Source: Actinoplanes ianthinogenes
Lineage (GTDB): Bacteria; Actinomycetota; Actinomycetes; Mycobacteriales; Micromonosporaceae
DNA: 64,000 nucleotides
NCBI RefSeq assembly: GCF_018324205.1
Contig: NZ_AP023356.1
Coordinates: forward strand, 2,435,501-2,499,500
Reading direction: 5' to 3'
A program made the position numbers and the translations under genes. Shown here piece by piece: positions 1-8,161 of the stretch. The notes under the pieces were generated by a model. It saw only the letters and a list, made by a program, of their open reading frames with translations, ran no database searches and was not told the origin of the DNA. The stretch's first letter is position 1. Each line of letters begins with the position of its first letter.

Positions 1-211
1 CGGCCGCCTTCTCGATCATCTCGGGTGAGGAGTCGACGCCGGTCACTCGGGCGTCCGGCCAGCGCTCGGCGAGGGTGCGGGTCAGCTCGCCGGGGCCGCA
101 GCCCAGGTCGGTCACGGCTCGCGGGGCGGTCGCGCCGATCCGGGCGACGAGGTCGAAGAACGGACGGGAGCGCTCGGTGCCGAAGCGGCGGTAGACGGCG
201 GGATCCCACAT
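1..211 (-). CDS. tam: Trans-aconitate 2-methyltransferase, N-terminal part (runs off the left edge)
   Basis: The first 70 codons of a minus-strand SAM-dependent methyltransferase are visible; the rest lies left of the window. The protein starts [18 protein letters not shown] and carries the SAM-binding motif [10 protein letters not shown] around residue 40, followed by the acidic loop [11 protein letters not shown]. The W-[ND]-P-x-x-Y-x-x-F-x-x-E-R-S-R-P opening is characteristic of Tam, which methylates trans-aconitate, an inhibitory by-product of the citric acid cycle. It is divergent from the aldo/keto reductase at 299, sharing an 87-bp promoter region. Family call is by recognition; a related class I methyltransferase cannot be excluded from the N-terminus alone. 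Confidence 0.75.
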   Translation of the reverse strand, partial: MWDPAVYRRFGTERSRPFFDLVARIGATAPRAVTDLGCGPGELTRTLAERWPDARVTGVDSSPEMIEKAA

Positions 212-249
212 GGCACACCTCATTGAAAGGTAGGTGTCGAATTCTAAAC

Positions 250-259
250 CGTACGTACG
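250..259. promoter_or_regulatory. Palindromic operator candidate between tam and the aldo/keto reductase
   Basis: CGTACGTACG is a perfect 10-bp palindrome in the short divergent intergenic region, flanked by AAAC on the left and a T-rich run on the right, so the symmetry extends imperfectly. This layout is typical of TetR-type operators. No regulator gene is adjacent, so the role is inferred. Confidence 0.3.
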
Positions 260-298
260 TTTTTTTTGAAGATAACAGGCGAGCGGTAGGGTCACCAC

Positions 299-1276
299 GT
301 GGAAAAACGAAGCTTTCGCCGGATGGGCCGCGACACGTCGGTGATCGGCCTGGGGGCCTGGCAGCTCGGCGCCGACTGGGGCGACGTCAGCGAGGCCGAC
401 GCGCACGCCACCCTCCAGGCCGCGGTCGACGCCGGGGTCACCTTCATCGACACGGCCGACGTCTACGGGGACGGGCGCAGCGAGCAGATCGTCGGTTCGT
501 TCGTCAAGGACAAGCCGGGCCTGACCGTGGCCACCAAGATGGGCCGCCGGCTGCCGCAGGAGCCGGCGAACTACTCGCTGGACAACTTCCGCGCCTGGAC
601 CGACCGCTCGCGCGCCAACCTCGGGGTGGACACCCTGGACCTGGTGCAGCTGCACTGCCCGCCGACGCCGGTGTTCAGCAGCGACGAGGTGTTCGACGCG
701 CTCGACACGCTGGTGCAGGAGAAGCGGATCGCCGCCTACGGCGTCAGCGTGGAGAAGGTGGACGAGGCGCTCGCCGCGATCGCCCGCCCCGGCACGGCCA
801 GCGTCCAGATCATCCTGAACGCGTTCCGGCTCAAGCCGCTCGAGCGGGTGCTGCCGGCCGCCGCCGAGGCCGGGGTCGGCATCATCGCCCGGGTCCCGCT
901 CGCCAGCGGCCTGCTCTCCGGGCGTTACGACGAGCACACGCAGTTCGCGGCGGACGACCACCGCAACTACAACCGGCACGGCGAGGCGTTCGACGTCGGC
1001 GAGACCTTCTCCGGGGTGGACTTCGCGACCGGATTGGAAGCGGTCCGCCGGCTCCGCTCACTCGTTCCGGATGATGCGACGATGGCGCAATTCGCGTTGC
1101 GCTGGATCCTCGATCAGCCGGCCGTCTCGGTCGTGATCCCGGGTGCGCGTAATCCCGAGCAAGCGCGCGCGAACGCGCACGCCGCCTCTCTTCCGCCGCT
1201 TTCGCCGGAAACCCGGGAAAAGATCGCAGCGGTCTACGATGAGCTGATTCGCCCTCAGGTGCACGACAAATGGTGA
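299..1276 (+). CDS. Aldo/keto reductase
   Basis: A 325-aa NAD(P)H-dependent oxidoreductase of the AKR superfamily, reducing carbonyl compounds in the cytoplasm; substrate unknown. The TIM-barrel signature is complete: the [12 protein letters not shown] motif supplies Asp51 and Tyr56, Lys80 follows in VATKMGRR, and His119 in LVQLHC, so the catalytic tetrad is intact. The C-terminal cofactor-binding stretch [11 protein letters not shown] is present. The start is GTG at 299. The stop overlaps the ATG of the next gene, so the two are probably co-transcribed. Length matches the family. Confidence 0.88.
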   Translation: MEKRSFRRMGRDTSVIGLGAWQLGADWGDVSEADAHATLQAAVDAGVTFIDTADVYGDGRSEQIVGSFVKDKPGLTVATKMGRRLPQEPANYSLDNFRAWTDRSRANLGVDTLDLVQLHCPPTPVFSSDEVFDALDTLVQEKRIAAYGVSVEKVDEALAAIARPGTASVQIILNAFRLKPLERVLPAAAEAGVGIIARVPLASGLLSGRYDEHTQFAADDHRNYNRHGEAFDVGETFSGVDFATGLEAVRRLRSLVPDDATMAQFALRWILDQPAVSVVIPGARNPEQARANAHAASLPPLSPETREKIAAVYDELIRPQVHDKW

Positions 1277-1518
1277 ACAATGAAAACGACACTCCGGCCG
1301 ATCCGACGCGGTTGCGCGGCTGGCTGAGCATGTCGCTGGGCCTGCTGGCCATCGTGCTCGGCGCGGTCTGGACCCTCCAGGGGCTGAACGTGTTCGAGCA
1401 CGAGCTGATGAGCGACAAGCCGTTCTGGGCCGCGGTGGGCGGCGCCGTCGCCGGGCTCGGCCTGGCCCTCGTGATCATCGGCATGCGCCGCCGGAGCAGC
1501 GGCCGGGCGCCGGCGTAA
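1270..1518 (+). CDS. Small two-helix membrane protein
   Basis: An 82-aa protein starting at ATG 1270, seven bases inside the end of the aldo/keto reductase gene, which suggests translational coupling. Two hydrophobic segments (about residues 17-37 and 52-71) are followed by an Arg-rich tail (RRRSSGRAPA). I do not recognise a family; it looks like a small inner-membrane protein of unknown role. Confidence 0.6.
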   Translation: MVNNENDTPADPTRLRGWLSMSLGLLAIVLGAVWTLQGLNVFEHELMSDKPFWAAVGGAVAGLGLALVIIGMRRRSSGRAPA

Positions 1519-1530
1519 CTCGCTCCGATT

Positions 1531-1558
1531 GGTCCGGTCCCGCCGAGCGGGCCGGACC
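1531..1558. terminator. Hairpin terminator after the aldo/keto reductase operon
   Basis: A GGTCCGG/CCGGACC stem extended by CCCGC/GCGGG with a single bulged T lies 13 bases after the stop of the small membrane protein. It lacks a strong T-run, as is common in high-GC actinobacteria. The stretch from here to 1674 shows no gene. Confidence 0.55.
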
Positions 1559-1674
1559 GAGCGGCCGGGACACAGCACGGCCCGGTCGCCCCGGCGGACT
1601 GCCTCTGGGCAGGCAGCACACCATAACGACCGGACCGGCGATCAATGTTGCTCACGTGGCCGGAACAATGGTCC

Positions 1675-1716
1675 GTACAAAAGCGGCCCCGCACCCTCCG
1701 GCGAGGTTGCGGGGCC
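1675..1716 (-). terminator. Rho-independent terminator of the cold-shock gene
   Basis: On the minus strand a 9-bp GGCCCCGCA/TGCGGGGCC stem with a 14-nt loop is followed by GCTTTTGT. It lies about 60 bases downstream of the cold-shock gene stop. Confidence 0.7.
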
Positions 1717-1778
1717 ACCGGTCAGGCCGGCCTCCGCCAGGCGGCCGGCGTGCCGGCCTCGCGACCGGCGGATTGGTC

Positions 1779-1982
1779 TCAGAGCGGGCGAACCTGCTCC
1801 GCCTGCGGGCCCTTCTGGCCCTGGGCGATCTCGAACTCCACCCGCTGGTTCTCCTCCAGAGTGCGGTAGCCGCTCGTCTGGATGGCCGAGAAGTGGACGA
1901 ACACGTCAGCACCCCCGCCGTCGACGGTGATGAAGCCGAAGCCCTTGTCTGCGTTGAACCACTTCACGGTTCCTTGCGCCAT
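1779..1982 (-). CDS. Cold-shock protein (CspA family)
   Basis: A 67-aa single cold-shock domain that binds single-stranded nucleic acid and acts as an RNA chaperone. RNP1 (KGFGFITV, residues 13-20) and RNP2 (VFVHFSAI, residues 27-34) are both intact, and the N-terminus [14 protein letters not shown] is typical of actinobacterial Csp. A strong Shine-Dalgarno (AGAAGGAGAG) precedes the ATG at 1982. The upstream leader is long, as for many csp genes, and a clear terminator follows. Confidence 0.95.
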   Translation of the reverse strand: MAQGTVKWFNADKGFGFITVDGGGADVFVHFSAIQTSGYRTLEENQRVEFEIAQGQKGPQAEQVRPL

Positions 1983-2259
1983 GCTGAACTCTCCTTCTGA
2001 AAATGCCGGCCCGCCCTACGCGGCAGCGGAGCGCGGGGCCGATGACCGTTTTCGAGCAGCGGCGCCGCGAGGCGGCCCTTTCAGAGGACGTCCCCTCCGC
2101 TCGGCTTTGCGACACCTCGTGGCCCTCCCGGGAAGGGCCGGTGTCCCGCCGCCTGACGGAAGCAGCGAACCACGTACGCAAAAACTGGCCACACTGTACC
2201 CGAAAATCGGGCCGGAAAGCTGCCCCTCGAAGGAATCCAATAAAGCGTGGCAGATATGG
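1983..2259 (-). promoter_or_regulatory. Long leader/promoter region of the cold-shock gene
   Basis: About 280 bases with no convincing gene separate the csp start from the terminator of the next operon. On the minus strand a TACAGT hexamer (plus positions 2193-2198) is a possible -10 box, which would give a leader of about 200 nt. Csp genes in other bacteria often have long structured 5' leaders, so this is the expected layout. The exact promoter is not certain. Confidence 0.35.
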
Positions 2260-2297
2260 AAAAGGCTCCCCACTTCATGGTTACGAAGTGGGGAGCC
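2260..2297 (-). terminator. Rho-independent terminator of the DUF4235 operon
   Basis: A perfect 13-bp stem (GGCTCCCCACTTC / GAAGTGGGGAGCC, arms at 2264-2276 and 2285-2297) with an 8-nt loop is followed on the minus strand by CTTTTCC. It sits 30 bases after the DUF4235 stop codon. Confidence 0.85.
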
Positions 2298-2327
2298 GTC
2301 AAGACTCCTGTCTATGCGCCTGATGAT

Positions 2328-2600
2328 CTAGCCGGGCCAGTGACCGGTCAGCCGCCGGGCCCCGACCGCGCCACCTCGATGGACCGCGGCCCGCACCACC
2401 GCGAAGATCGCGCCCTGCAGGGCGGCCGCGGCGAGCACCTCGCCCCAGCCCCGATCCTCGTCGCCGGCGTCCGGCGCGTCGTCCTGTCCCGACGCCAGTT
2501 TCCACGCCTGCTTGAACAGCACGCCGGCGATGGCGCCGGCGGCCAGGCCGAGGGCCAGGTTCACCGGTTTGAGCGCGACCTTCTCCAGTTTTCCGCCCAT
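2328..2600 (-). CDS. DUF4235 family membrane protein
   Basis: A 90-aa protein with the DUF4235 layout: an N-terminal hydrophobic segment (about residues 12-30, LALGLAAGAIAGVLFKQAWK), a short acidic loop, then a second amphipathic or hydrophobic helix (EVLAAAALQGAIFAVVRAAV). Function is unknown; the family occurs in actinobacteria next to DUF3618 and holin-like DUF1469 proteins, as here. Its ATG overlaps the stop of the DUF3618 gene by one base (TGATG), so it is translationally coupled and is the last gene of the operon. Confidence 0.85.
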   Translation of the reverse strand: MGGKLEKVALKPVNLALGLAAGAIAGVLFKQAWKLASGQDDAPDAGDEDRGWGEVLAAAALQGAIFAVVRAAVHRGGAVGARRLTGHWPG

Positions 2601-2854
2601 CAGCGCCGCCTCCCCCGCACGATCAGGATCACTCCGACAACCGCCGCGAGCCCGGCCGCCACCAGTACGAGCGGCGTCTGATTCACCCGGACCCGCTCGC
2701 GGACCTGCACCACCTGCTCCCGGGCACGGGCCTTGACGTCCGTGCGGGCCGCCAGGGCCTGCACGGTGTCGCCCAGCTCGGCCCGGGTCTGCTTGATCTC
2801 GGCGCGCAACGCCACCAGATCCGGTTTGGCGGTAGTCCCGTTACTTTCGCTCAT
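2600..2854 (-). CDS. DUF3618 family protein
   Basis: An 84-aa protein: charged N-terminus containing the DUF3618 hallmark ALRAEIKQTRAELGDTVQAL, then a short helical linker and one C-terminal transmembrane segment (about residues 61-80) ending RGRRR. Likely a membrane-anchored helical protein of unknown function. It overlaps its upstream neighbour by 4 bp and its downstream neighbour by 1 bp, placing it in the middle of a three-gene operon. Confidence 0.85.
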   Translation of the reverse strand: MSESNGTTAKPDLVALRAEIKQTRAELGDTVQALAARTDVKARAREQVVQVRERVRVNQTPLVLVAAGLAAVVGVILIVRGRRR

Positions 2855-3282
2855 GCCCGTCCACGCTCCACCGCGCTCTTGACCTCGTCGACATCGGCTT
2901 TCAAGCCCTCGATCGCGGCCTGCGGCTCGGCCGGCGTGGCCCGGCGGAACTGGGAGCGGCCGATCAGCGCCAGGACGCCGGCGATCAGGAAGACCGCCAC
3001 GGTGACCGTCAGGCCGGCCAGCCAGAGCGGCCAGACCAGGCTCAGGGCGATGATCGCGGTCGCGATCAGGGCACCCACACCGTATCCGGCGAACACGCCC
3101 GCGCCGCCGAACAGGCCGGCGCCGATCCCGGCGTGTTTACCCTTCTCCGCGAGCTCGGCCTTGGCCAGGGTCAACTCGTCCCGGACCAGTTTGCTGAGCT
3201 GTTCGCCGGCGCGCTGCACCAGCTCCGCGGTGGACTGCTCGGACAACGGTCGGGTCGCCCGCCCGTTGAGCAGATCGGCCAT
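2851..3282 (-). CDS. Holin-like membrane protein (DUF1469 / Actinobacterial Holin-X type)
   Basis: A 143-aa protein with an N-terminal helical part (STAELVQRAGEQLSKLVRDELTLAKAEL), two adjacent transmembrane helices (about residues 54-78 and 83-106) and a soluble C-terminal tail. This matches the holin-superfamily-III DUF1469 proteins that lead DUF3618/DUF4235 operons in actinobacteria. Despite the family name there is no lysis context. First gene of the minus-strand operon. Confidence 0.8.
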   Translation of the reverse strand: MADLLNGRATRPLSEQSTAELVQRAGEQLSKLVRDELTLAKAELAEKGKHAGIGAGLFGGAGVFAGYGVGALIATAIIALSLVWPLWLAGLTVTVAVFLIAGVLALIGRSQFRRATPAEPQAAIEGLKADVDEVKSAVERGRA

Positions 3283-3316
3283 CGTTCCCCCTTTCGCTGT
3301 GTCGTTTATGCCCTGT

Positions 3317-4513
3317 TCACCTGCCGCTCAATCCTGAAACTCCGGCAGCGGTCGGAACAGTGTCACCGTGCCCCTCCGCGCCCCCGAAGGCCGCGCCCCG
3401 CGCCTCCGCGTCGTCACCGCCGCTGAACACCCGGGAGTCCGGGGAGACGTCCGCCCTCCGAGACTGCCGCACCCGCGCCACCCCGTCGTCCATCTCGTCC
3501 AGCTGGGCGCGCATCCGGGGCAGGCCGCCACGCTGGTTCTCCCACATCCAGCCGACCAGCTGCTCCCGGACCAGGCAGCGCAGATCCCACAGGGCGCCCG
3601 CGTCGGCCGCGCTGATCAGGGCCCGCAGCCGGATCATCCCGCCGATCGCCTCGGTCACCTGGAGCACGCAGACCCGCTGGTCCCACAGCTCGGATCCCTC
3701 GCAGACCCGGCGCAGCTCGGCGCGCAGCGGCTCGATCGGGGTGGACCAGTCCACGTCGATCTCCGCCGTGCCGAGCACCGCCGAACTGGACCGGGTCCAG
3801 TTCTGGAACGGCTTGGTGGTGAAATACGAGGTGGGCAGGATGAGCCGCCGGTCATCCCAGATCTGCACCGCGACGTAGGTCAGCGTGATCTCCTCGATCC
3901 GCCCCCACTCCTGCTCCACCACGACCACGTCGTCCACCCGGATCGCGTCGCTGAACGCCAGCTGGATCCCGGCGAAGACGTTGCCGAGCGTGCTCTGCGC
4001 GGCGAGCGCCGCGATCACGCTGACCAGTCCCGCCGAGGCGAGCACGCTGGCGCCCAGCGCCCGGATGTCCGGGAACGTCATCAGCATGACGCCGGCGGTC
4101 AGGACCACGATGGCCGCCACGGTGACCCGGCGCAGCATCACCACCTGGGTCTTGAGCCGCCGGCGGCGCAGATTGTCCGGTACGTCGGTGCGCCACCGGG
4201 CCAGCGCCAGGTCCTCACACACCAGCAGCAACGCGGCCACCAGCCAGCCGAACGAGGCGATGCAGAGCAGCACCAGCGCGTGCACCACGCCGGACCGGCC
4301 CGGGAAGTCCCCGGCGAACACCCGGATCGCCTGCTGGACGGCGACGAGTGTGGCGGTGACCAGGAACGGGCGGTGCATGGTCTTGGCCAGCTCGGCGGCG
4401 AGCGCCGACCGGCGGCCGACCCGGAGCATCACCCGGTGCGCCGCCTCGACGACCACGACGGCCGCGACGGCGGCCCCCGTGACCCCGAGCACGGCGGTCA
4501 GAACGCTGGACAC
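3317..4513 (-). CDS. MscS-type mechanosensitive ion channel
   Basis: A 398-aa membrane protein predicted to release solutes under hypo-osmotic stress. It has several N-terminal transmembrane helices, the pore-helix region ASVLASAGLVSVIAALAAQ followed by the beta-domain stretch LGNVFAGIQLAFSDAIRVDD, and the MscS segment RIEEITLTYVAVQIWDDRR. The cytoplasmic end is long and hydrophilic and the last 50 residues are low complexity. I chose GTG at 4513 because GAGAGGAAA lies 5-6 bases upstream; an upstream in-frame ATG at 4579 would add 22 non-conserved residues. Confidence 0.88.
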   Translation of the reverse strand: MSSVLTAVLGVTGAAVAAVVVVEAAHRVMLRVGRRSALAAELAKTMHRPFLVTATLVAVQQAIRVFAGDFPGRSGVVHALVLLCIASFGWLVAALLLVCEDLALARWRTDVPDNLRRRRLKTQVVMLRRVTVAAIVVLTAGVMLMTFPDIRALGASVLASAGLVSVIAALAAQSTLGNVFAGIQLAFSDAIRVDDVVVVEQEWGRIEEITLTYVAVQIWDDRRLILPTSYFTTKPFQNWTRSSSAVLGTAEIDVDWSTPIEPLRAELRRVCEGSELWDQRVCVLQVTEAIGGMIRLRALISAADAGALWDLRCLVREQLVGWMWENQRGGLPRMRAQLDEMDDGVARVRQSRRADVSPDSRVFSGGDDAEARGAAFGGAEGHGDTVPTAAGVSGLSGR

Positions 4514-4635
4514 GGACTTTCCTCTCCACGGTCGAGTGTTGTGCCAGCGCTCCAACTTGCCCTGGTTGGTGCCGGGCACACACCCGTTCTGGCGGATGTC
4601 GGATACAGCTCACACCCGCCGTCGCGGAGTGTCTG

Positions 4636-5460
4636 TCAGATCTTGCGGTACTTCGCCTGTGCCATGCAGTACACCCCGAAGGCCGCGATACCCAGCGCGA
4701 TCAGGCCCAGCAGCCAGACGCCCCACGGGTGGCCGGCCAGCGTCTTCAGGGCCGCGTCCAGGCCGCGCGCCTTGTTCGGGTCGAAGGTCGCCGCCGCGGT
4801 GACGAAGAGGATCCCGGCGATCGCGTAGGCGACACCCTTGGCCATGTAGCCGCCCATGCCCAGCCGGATGATCGGCTGCCGGGTGGTCTGCGGCATCTGC
4901 TGGGTGTTCAGGTGCTTGGTGAACTTGCGCTTGAAGCCGTAGACGAAGATCCCGATCCCGACGCCGACGACCACGACGCCGACCAGGCCGACCAGGAAGC
5001 GGCCGCCACCGGACTGCATCAGCCCGGCCGACTTGCTCTCCGAGTTGTCGCCCATCGAAGCGTTCGCGCCCTGGACCACTTTGATCGCGATCCAGCCCAG
5101 GTAGACGTAGAGGACCGCCCGGATCCCGGAGATGACCCGCTCGGCGATCGCGCTCTTGGTCCGCTCGCCGCTCTCCCCGACGACCGCCTCGAAGAGCTGC
5201 CAGAGCGCCATGGCGAACAGGCCGATCGCGATGATCACCAGCAGCGTCTTGCCGAACGGGCGGCTGGCCAGCTCCTGGAGCGCGCCGGACTGGTCGCTCT
5301 CCTTGCCCGAGCTGCCGAGGGCGACCTGGAGGGCGATCCAGGCGAAGAGCAGGTGGATGATGCCGTACCCGACGAAGCCGCCCCGGGCCAGGAACTCCAA
5401 GGGCTTGCTGTCCGCCGCGCGCGACGCGTGATATTTGACGTTCGAGGTGGTGGAGGACAT
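4636..5460 (-). CDS. DUF1206 domain membrane protein
   Basis: A 274-aa integral membrane protein built from three DUF1206 repeats, each a pair of transmembrane helices with conserved glycines: RGGFVGYGIIHLLFAWIAL (about residue 25), SGIRAVLYVYLGWIAIKV (about 110) and GMGGYMAKGVAYAIAGILF (about 200). The function of the family is unknown. The ATG at 5460 is preceded by TGAGGGGC; an in-frame TTG three codons upstream is less likely. It forms a minus-strand pair with the mechanosensitive channel but with about 120 bp between them. Confidence 0.88.
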   Translation of the reverse strand: MSSTTSNVKYHASRAADSKPLEFLARGGFVGYGIIHLLFAWIALQVALGSSGKESDQSGALQELASRPFGKTLLVIIAIGLFAMALWQLFEAVVGESGERTKSAIAERVISGIRAVLYVYLGWIAIKVVQGANASMGDNSESKSAGLMQSGGGRFLVGLVGVVVVGVGIGIFVYGFKRKFTKHLNTQQMPQTTRQPIIRLGMGGYMAKGVAYAIAGILFVTAAATFDPNKARGLDAALKTLAGHPWGVWLLGLIALGIAAFGVYCMAQAKYRKI

Positions 5461-5503
5461 GCCCCTCAATGTGACCGGACGGGCCCTCCGCCAAACTCGC
5501 GTG

Positions 5504-5818
5504 CTATTTCGAGACCTGTACCTGGATCGCGCTCTTCGTCACGCTCGACAGGGAGAACTGGAGTCCGCCGACCTCGACCGCCTGCTGCCCCTTGGTCAGG
5601 GTGACCTGCTGGCCGGCCACCTCCAGGGTGACCGTGTCGTCGTCGGCGCTGACGAACTCGGCCTCCACCCCGAGCACCTCGACGCTGGCGTTGGTGTCGC
5701 GCTGGAGGGTGACCGTGCACTGGTCGACGCCGCAGCTCACGTCGTCACTGCACCCGGTGAGCAGGGCCGCCCCGAGGGCGGCGGAGACCAGGAGGGCGGC
5801 GGCGCGGCGGCGAGGCAT
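5504..5818 (-). CDS. Small secreted lipoprotein
   Basis: A 104-aa precursor with a signal peptide (MPRRR then a hydrophobic run) and a lipobox LLTGC with the acylated Cys23. The mature part holds two more cysteines (SCGVDQC) that could form a disulphide, followed by beta-rich sequence. An extracytoplasmic, membrane-anchored role is inferred; no enzymatic motif is visible. Divergent from the GNAT gene at 5893. Confidence 0.75.
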   Translation of the reverse strand: MPRRRAAALLVSAALGAALLTGCSDDVSCGVDQCTVTLQRDTNASVEVLGVEAEFVSADDDTVTLEVAGQQVTLTKGQQAVEVGGLQFSLSSVTKSAIQVQVSK

Positions 5819-5892
5819 GAAGATCAACACCCTTTTCACGGTACGGAGTATCAGCAACCGTACGCTGTGGATCAACCTGGAGGAGGCTGTTC

Positions 5893-6180
5893 GTGAGCGA
5901 GTACCCGGTCCACGACAACACCGCGGCGCACCGATTCGAACTGCTGGTGGACGGCGAGGTGGCGGCGCTGGCCAGCTATCGGCTGCGCGGCACCGACGTG
6001 GTGGACGTGCTGCACACCGAGACCCACCCGGACATGCGGGGGCGCGGCCTGGCGGGGGAGCTGGCGCGCCAGACGCTGGACCTGATCCGCTCCCGTGGGC
6101 AGCGGATCGTGCCGTCCTGCCCGTTCTTCGCCCACTACCTGACCGAACACCCGGAATACACCGACCTGGTCGCCAACTGA
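5893..6180 (+). CDS. GNAT-like acetyltransferase domain protein (YidJ/Gcn5-related type)
   Basis: A 95-aa protein of the short GCN5-related type (Acetyltransf_CG). It carries the acetyl-CoA binding motif region VLHTETHPDMRGRGLAGELAR at residues about 39-59 and the typical ending PSCPFFAHYLTEHPEY. Such stand-alone domains bind acetyl-CoA but their substrates are mostly unknown. GTG start, with CTGGAGGAGG 7 bases upstream. Monocistronic; followed by a strong bidirectional hairpin. Confidence 0.88.
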   Translation: MSEYPVHDNTAAHRFELLVDGEVAALASYRLRGTDVVDVLHTETHPDMRGRGLAGELARQTLDLIRSRGQRIVPSCPFFAHYLTEHPEYTDLVAN

Positions 6181-6274
6181 TCAGTCCCCGCCCGCCCAGG
6201 GGGCGCCAGCCCATCAACCAGTCTGCCCGCAATCGCCAAGATCCCGCACGACCCCTGTGGACAACCGGGAAGCG

Positions 6275-6327
6275 CCGCGACCCCACCCGCGCATGCACCC
6301 CCATTGGCGGCGCGGGTGGGGTCGCGG
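6275..6327. terminator. Bidirectional hairpin between the GNAT gene and nagZ
   Basis: A perfect 18-bp stem (arms 6275-6292 and 6310-6327) with a 17-nt loop lies between two convergent genes and almost touches the nagZ stop codon. No long T-tract is present on either side. Confidence 0.75.
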
Positions 6328-6331
6328 AGCG

Positions 6332-7873
6332 TCAGGCGGCGATCGGCTCCGGCACGACCGCGCCCGCGATCAGTTCCGCCGCGGCCTGCCCGCACGCGCG
6401 GGTCGCGCCGAACGTCGCCAGGTGCACGCCGCCGACCACCTTGATCGGGATGCCCATCTCCACCACGATCGCGTCCGGGCGTACCTCGAGCACCCGGTCC
6501 AGGGTGTCCTCGATCCACCGGTGCCGGTGCACGTCCCGGACCACCAGCACGAGCGGCCGCCCGGCCGCGCCGGCCAGCAGCGTGCCGACCGGGTCGCCGA
6601 GTGCCGCCAGGTCGTCCGCGTCGAACCGGACCGAGGTGGTGCCGGGCAGCAGCCCGGCGAGCGGCGCGCCGATCCCCCACGGCGTCTCGCTGCCGATCGC
6701 GATGTTCCGCGGCGGCGCGAACTCGACGACGTGCGGGACACCGGCGATCGGCAGTTCCGGCGCGCCCGCGGACCGGGTGACCCGGACCGCGCGGCGGGCC
6801 GCGGCGAACCCGATGTCCGAGCCGATCTGCGAGGTGGGCCGGGCGCCGTGGACGACGCCGGCCTCCCGCTGGGTACGCATGGTCCAGTCGCCGAGCGCCC
6901 GCACCCGGGCGACCGCGTCCCGCAGCCGCTCCTCGGGCAGCTCACCGGAGCGCACCGCGGCGACGATCGCGTCCCGGAGCCGGAGCGCGGTCTCCTCGTC
7001 GGCGTGGTCGCCGCCCACGCAGATCGCGTCCACTCCGGCGACCAGGGCACGCACGGTGGCACCCTCCAGGCCGAAGCGGCGGCGTACGCCCTGCATCTCG
7101 ATCCCGTCGGTGACGATCAGCCCGTCGAAGCCGAGCTCCTCGCGCAGCAGCCCGGTGAGGATCCGCGGGCTGAGGGTGGCGGGGAGGCTGTCGTCGTACG
7201 CCGGGACGAGCAGGTGCCCGGTCATCACCACCCGGGTGCCGGCGGCGATCGCGGCCTGGAACGGGATCAGCTCGATGGCGGCCAGCTCGGCGAGGCTCTG
7301 GGTGATCAGCGGCACGTCGTGGTGCGAGTCGACGGCGGTGTCGCCGTGCCCGGGGAAGTGCTTGGCGCAGGCGGCCACGCCGTACGCCTGGATCCCCCGG
7401 GTGAAAGCGGCCGTGTGCCGCGCCACCAGCAGCGGCTCGGCGCCGAACGCGCGTACCCCGATGACCGGGTTGTCCGGGTTGTTGTTGACGTCGGCGTCCG
7501 GCGCGTAGTCCAGCGTGATGCCGGCCGCGGCCAGGTCCCGGCCCAGGTCCCGGGCGACCGCCTCGGTCAGCTCCGGGTCGTCGATCGCGCCGAGCGCCAG
7601 GTTGCCCGGGCGGGAGCTGCCCAGCCGGGACTCGAACCGGGTGACGTCCCCGGCCTCCTCGTCGATGGCCACGATGACGTCGGCCCGTTCGGCGCGCAGC
7701 TGCGCGGTGAGCGCGGCGACCTGCTCGGGCGATTCGACGTTCCGCGCGAAGAGCGCCACCCCGCCGAGGCCGGCGCCGAGCCAGCGACGGACCCAGTCGG
7801 GCGCGGAGGTGCCGACGAAGCCCGGCTGGAGAACCGCAGCGGCAAGTTCCGGCAATTCGCCGTGCTTGGACAT
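6332..7873 (-). CDS. nagZ: Glycoside hydrolase family 3, beta-N-acetylhexosaminidase type
   Basis: A 513-aa cytoplasmic GH3 enzyme expected to remove GlcNAc from muropeptides or chitin fragments. The NagZ signature KHFPGHGDTAVDSHHD is at residues 171-186 (Lys171-His172, and the Asp182-x-His184 pair used as acid/base), and the nucleophile is Asp256 in IVTDGIEMQG. A C-terminal domain of about 170 residues follows the catalytic barrel, as in the two-domain bacterial members. No signal peptide. It has its own promoter region at 7874-8014, which contains a GAACGTTC palindrome. Confidence 0.88.
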   Translation of the reverse strand: MSKHGELPELAAAVLQPGFVGTSAPDWVRRWLGAGLGGVALFARNVESPEQVAALTAQLRAERADVIVAIDEEAGDVTRFESRLGSSRPGNLALGAIDDPELTEAVARDLGRDLAAAGITLDYAPDADVNNNPDNPVIGVRAFGAEPLLVARHTAAFTRGIQAYGVAACAKHFPGHGDTAVDSHHDVPLITQSLAELAAIELIPFQAAIAAGTRVVMTGHLLVPAYDDSLPATLSPRILTGLLREELGFDGLIVTDGIEMQGVRRRFGLEGATVRALVAGVDAICVGGDHADEETALRLRDAIVAAVRSGELPEERLRDAVARVRALGDWTMRTQREAGVVHGARPTSQIGSDIGFAAARRAVRVTRSAGAPELPIAGVPHVVEFAPPRNIAIGSETPWGIGAPLAGLLPGTTSVRFDADDLAALGDPVGTLLAGAAGRPLVLVVRDVHRHRWIEDTLDRVLEVRPDAIVVEMGIPIKVVGGVHLATFGATRACGQAAAELIAGAVVPEPIAA

Positions 7874-8014
7874 GATCCCCCGTACCTCCGTCTACGTGCG
7901 CGAACGTCTATGTGAACGTTCTCCCCCGTTCGGGGACCTATGGTCACACCCGCCACACACATTAGTCAACAAACCTTTCTATTAGCTCAGGCGAATGGTC
8001 GGTAGAGTGGCGTC

Positions 8015-8143
8015 GTGCCGCTCACCCCCCTCGCGGAAGCCACCGTCGACTGGTCGCAGGTGCACGCCGTCAAGCTGCTCGGCGTCGCGCTGGCCGTGAT
8101 CTTCTTGCTCTGGGCGATCCGCCGCATGTTCCGCGGCAAATAG
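8015..8143 (+). CDS. 42-aa single-pass membrane protein upstream of recQ
   Basis: A GTG-initiated open frame of 42 residues (MPLTPLAEATVDWSQVHAVK, then LLGVALAVIFLLWAIRRMFR, then GK). It has an amphipathic N-terminus, one clear transmembrane helix and a positively charged end, so topology would be N-out/C-in. A TAGAGT hexamer just 5' of the start could be a -10 box giving a leaderless or near-leaderless message. It ends 18 bp before recQ on the same strand. No family recognised. Confidence 0.5.
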   Translation: MPLTPLAEATVDWSQVHAVKLLGVALAVIFLLWAIRRMFRGK

Positions 8144-8161
8144 GGGTACACAGGCGCCCCG

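Noticed and set aside
3368..4828. 486-aa plus-strand open frame
   Set aside because: Antisense to the MscS gene, rich in Arg/His/Gln/Pro; shadow.
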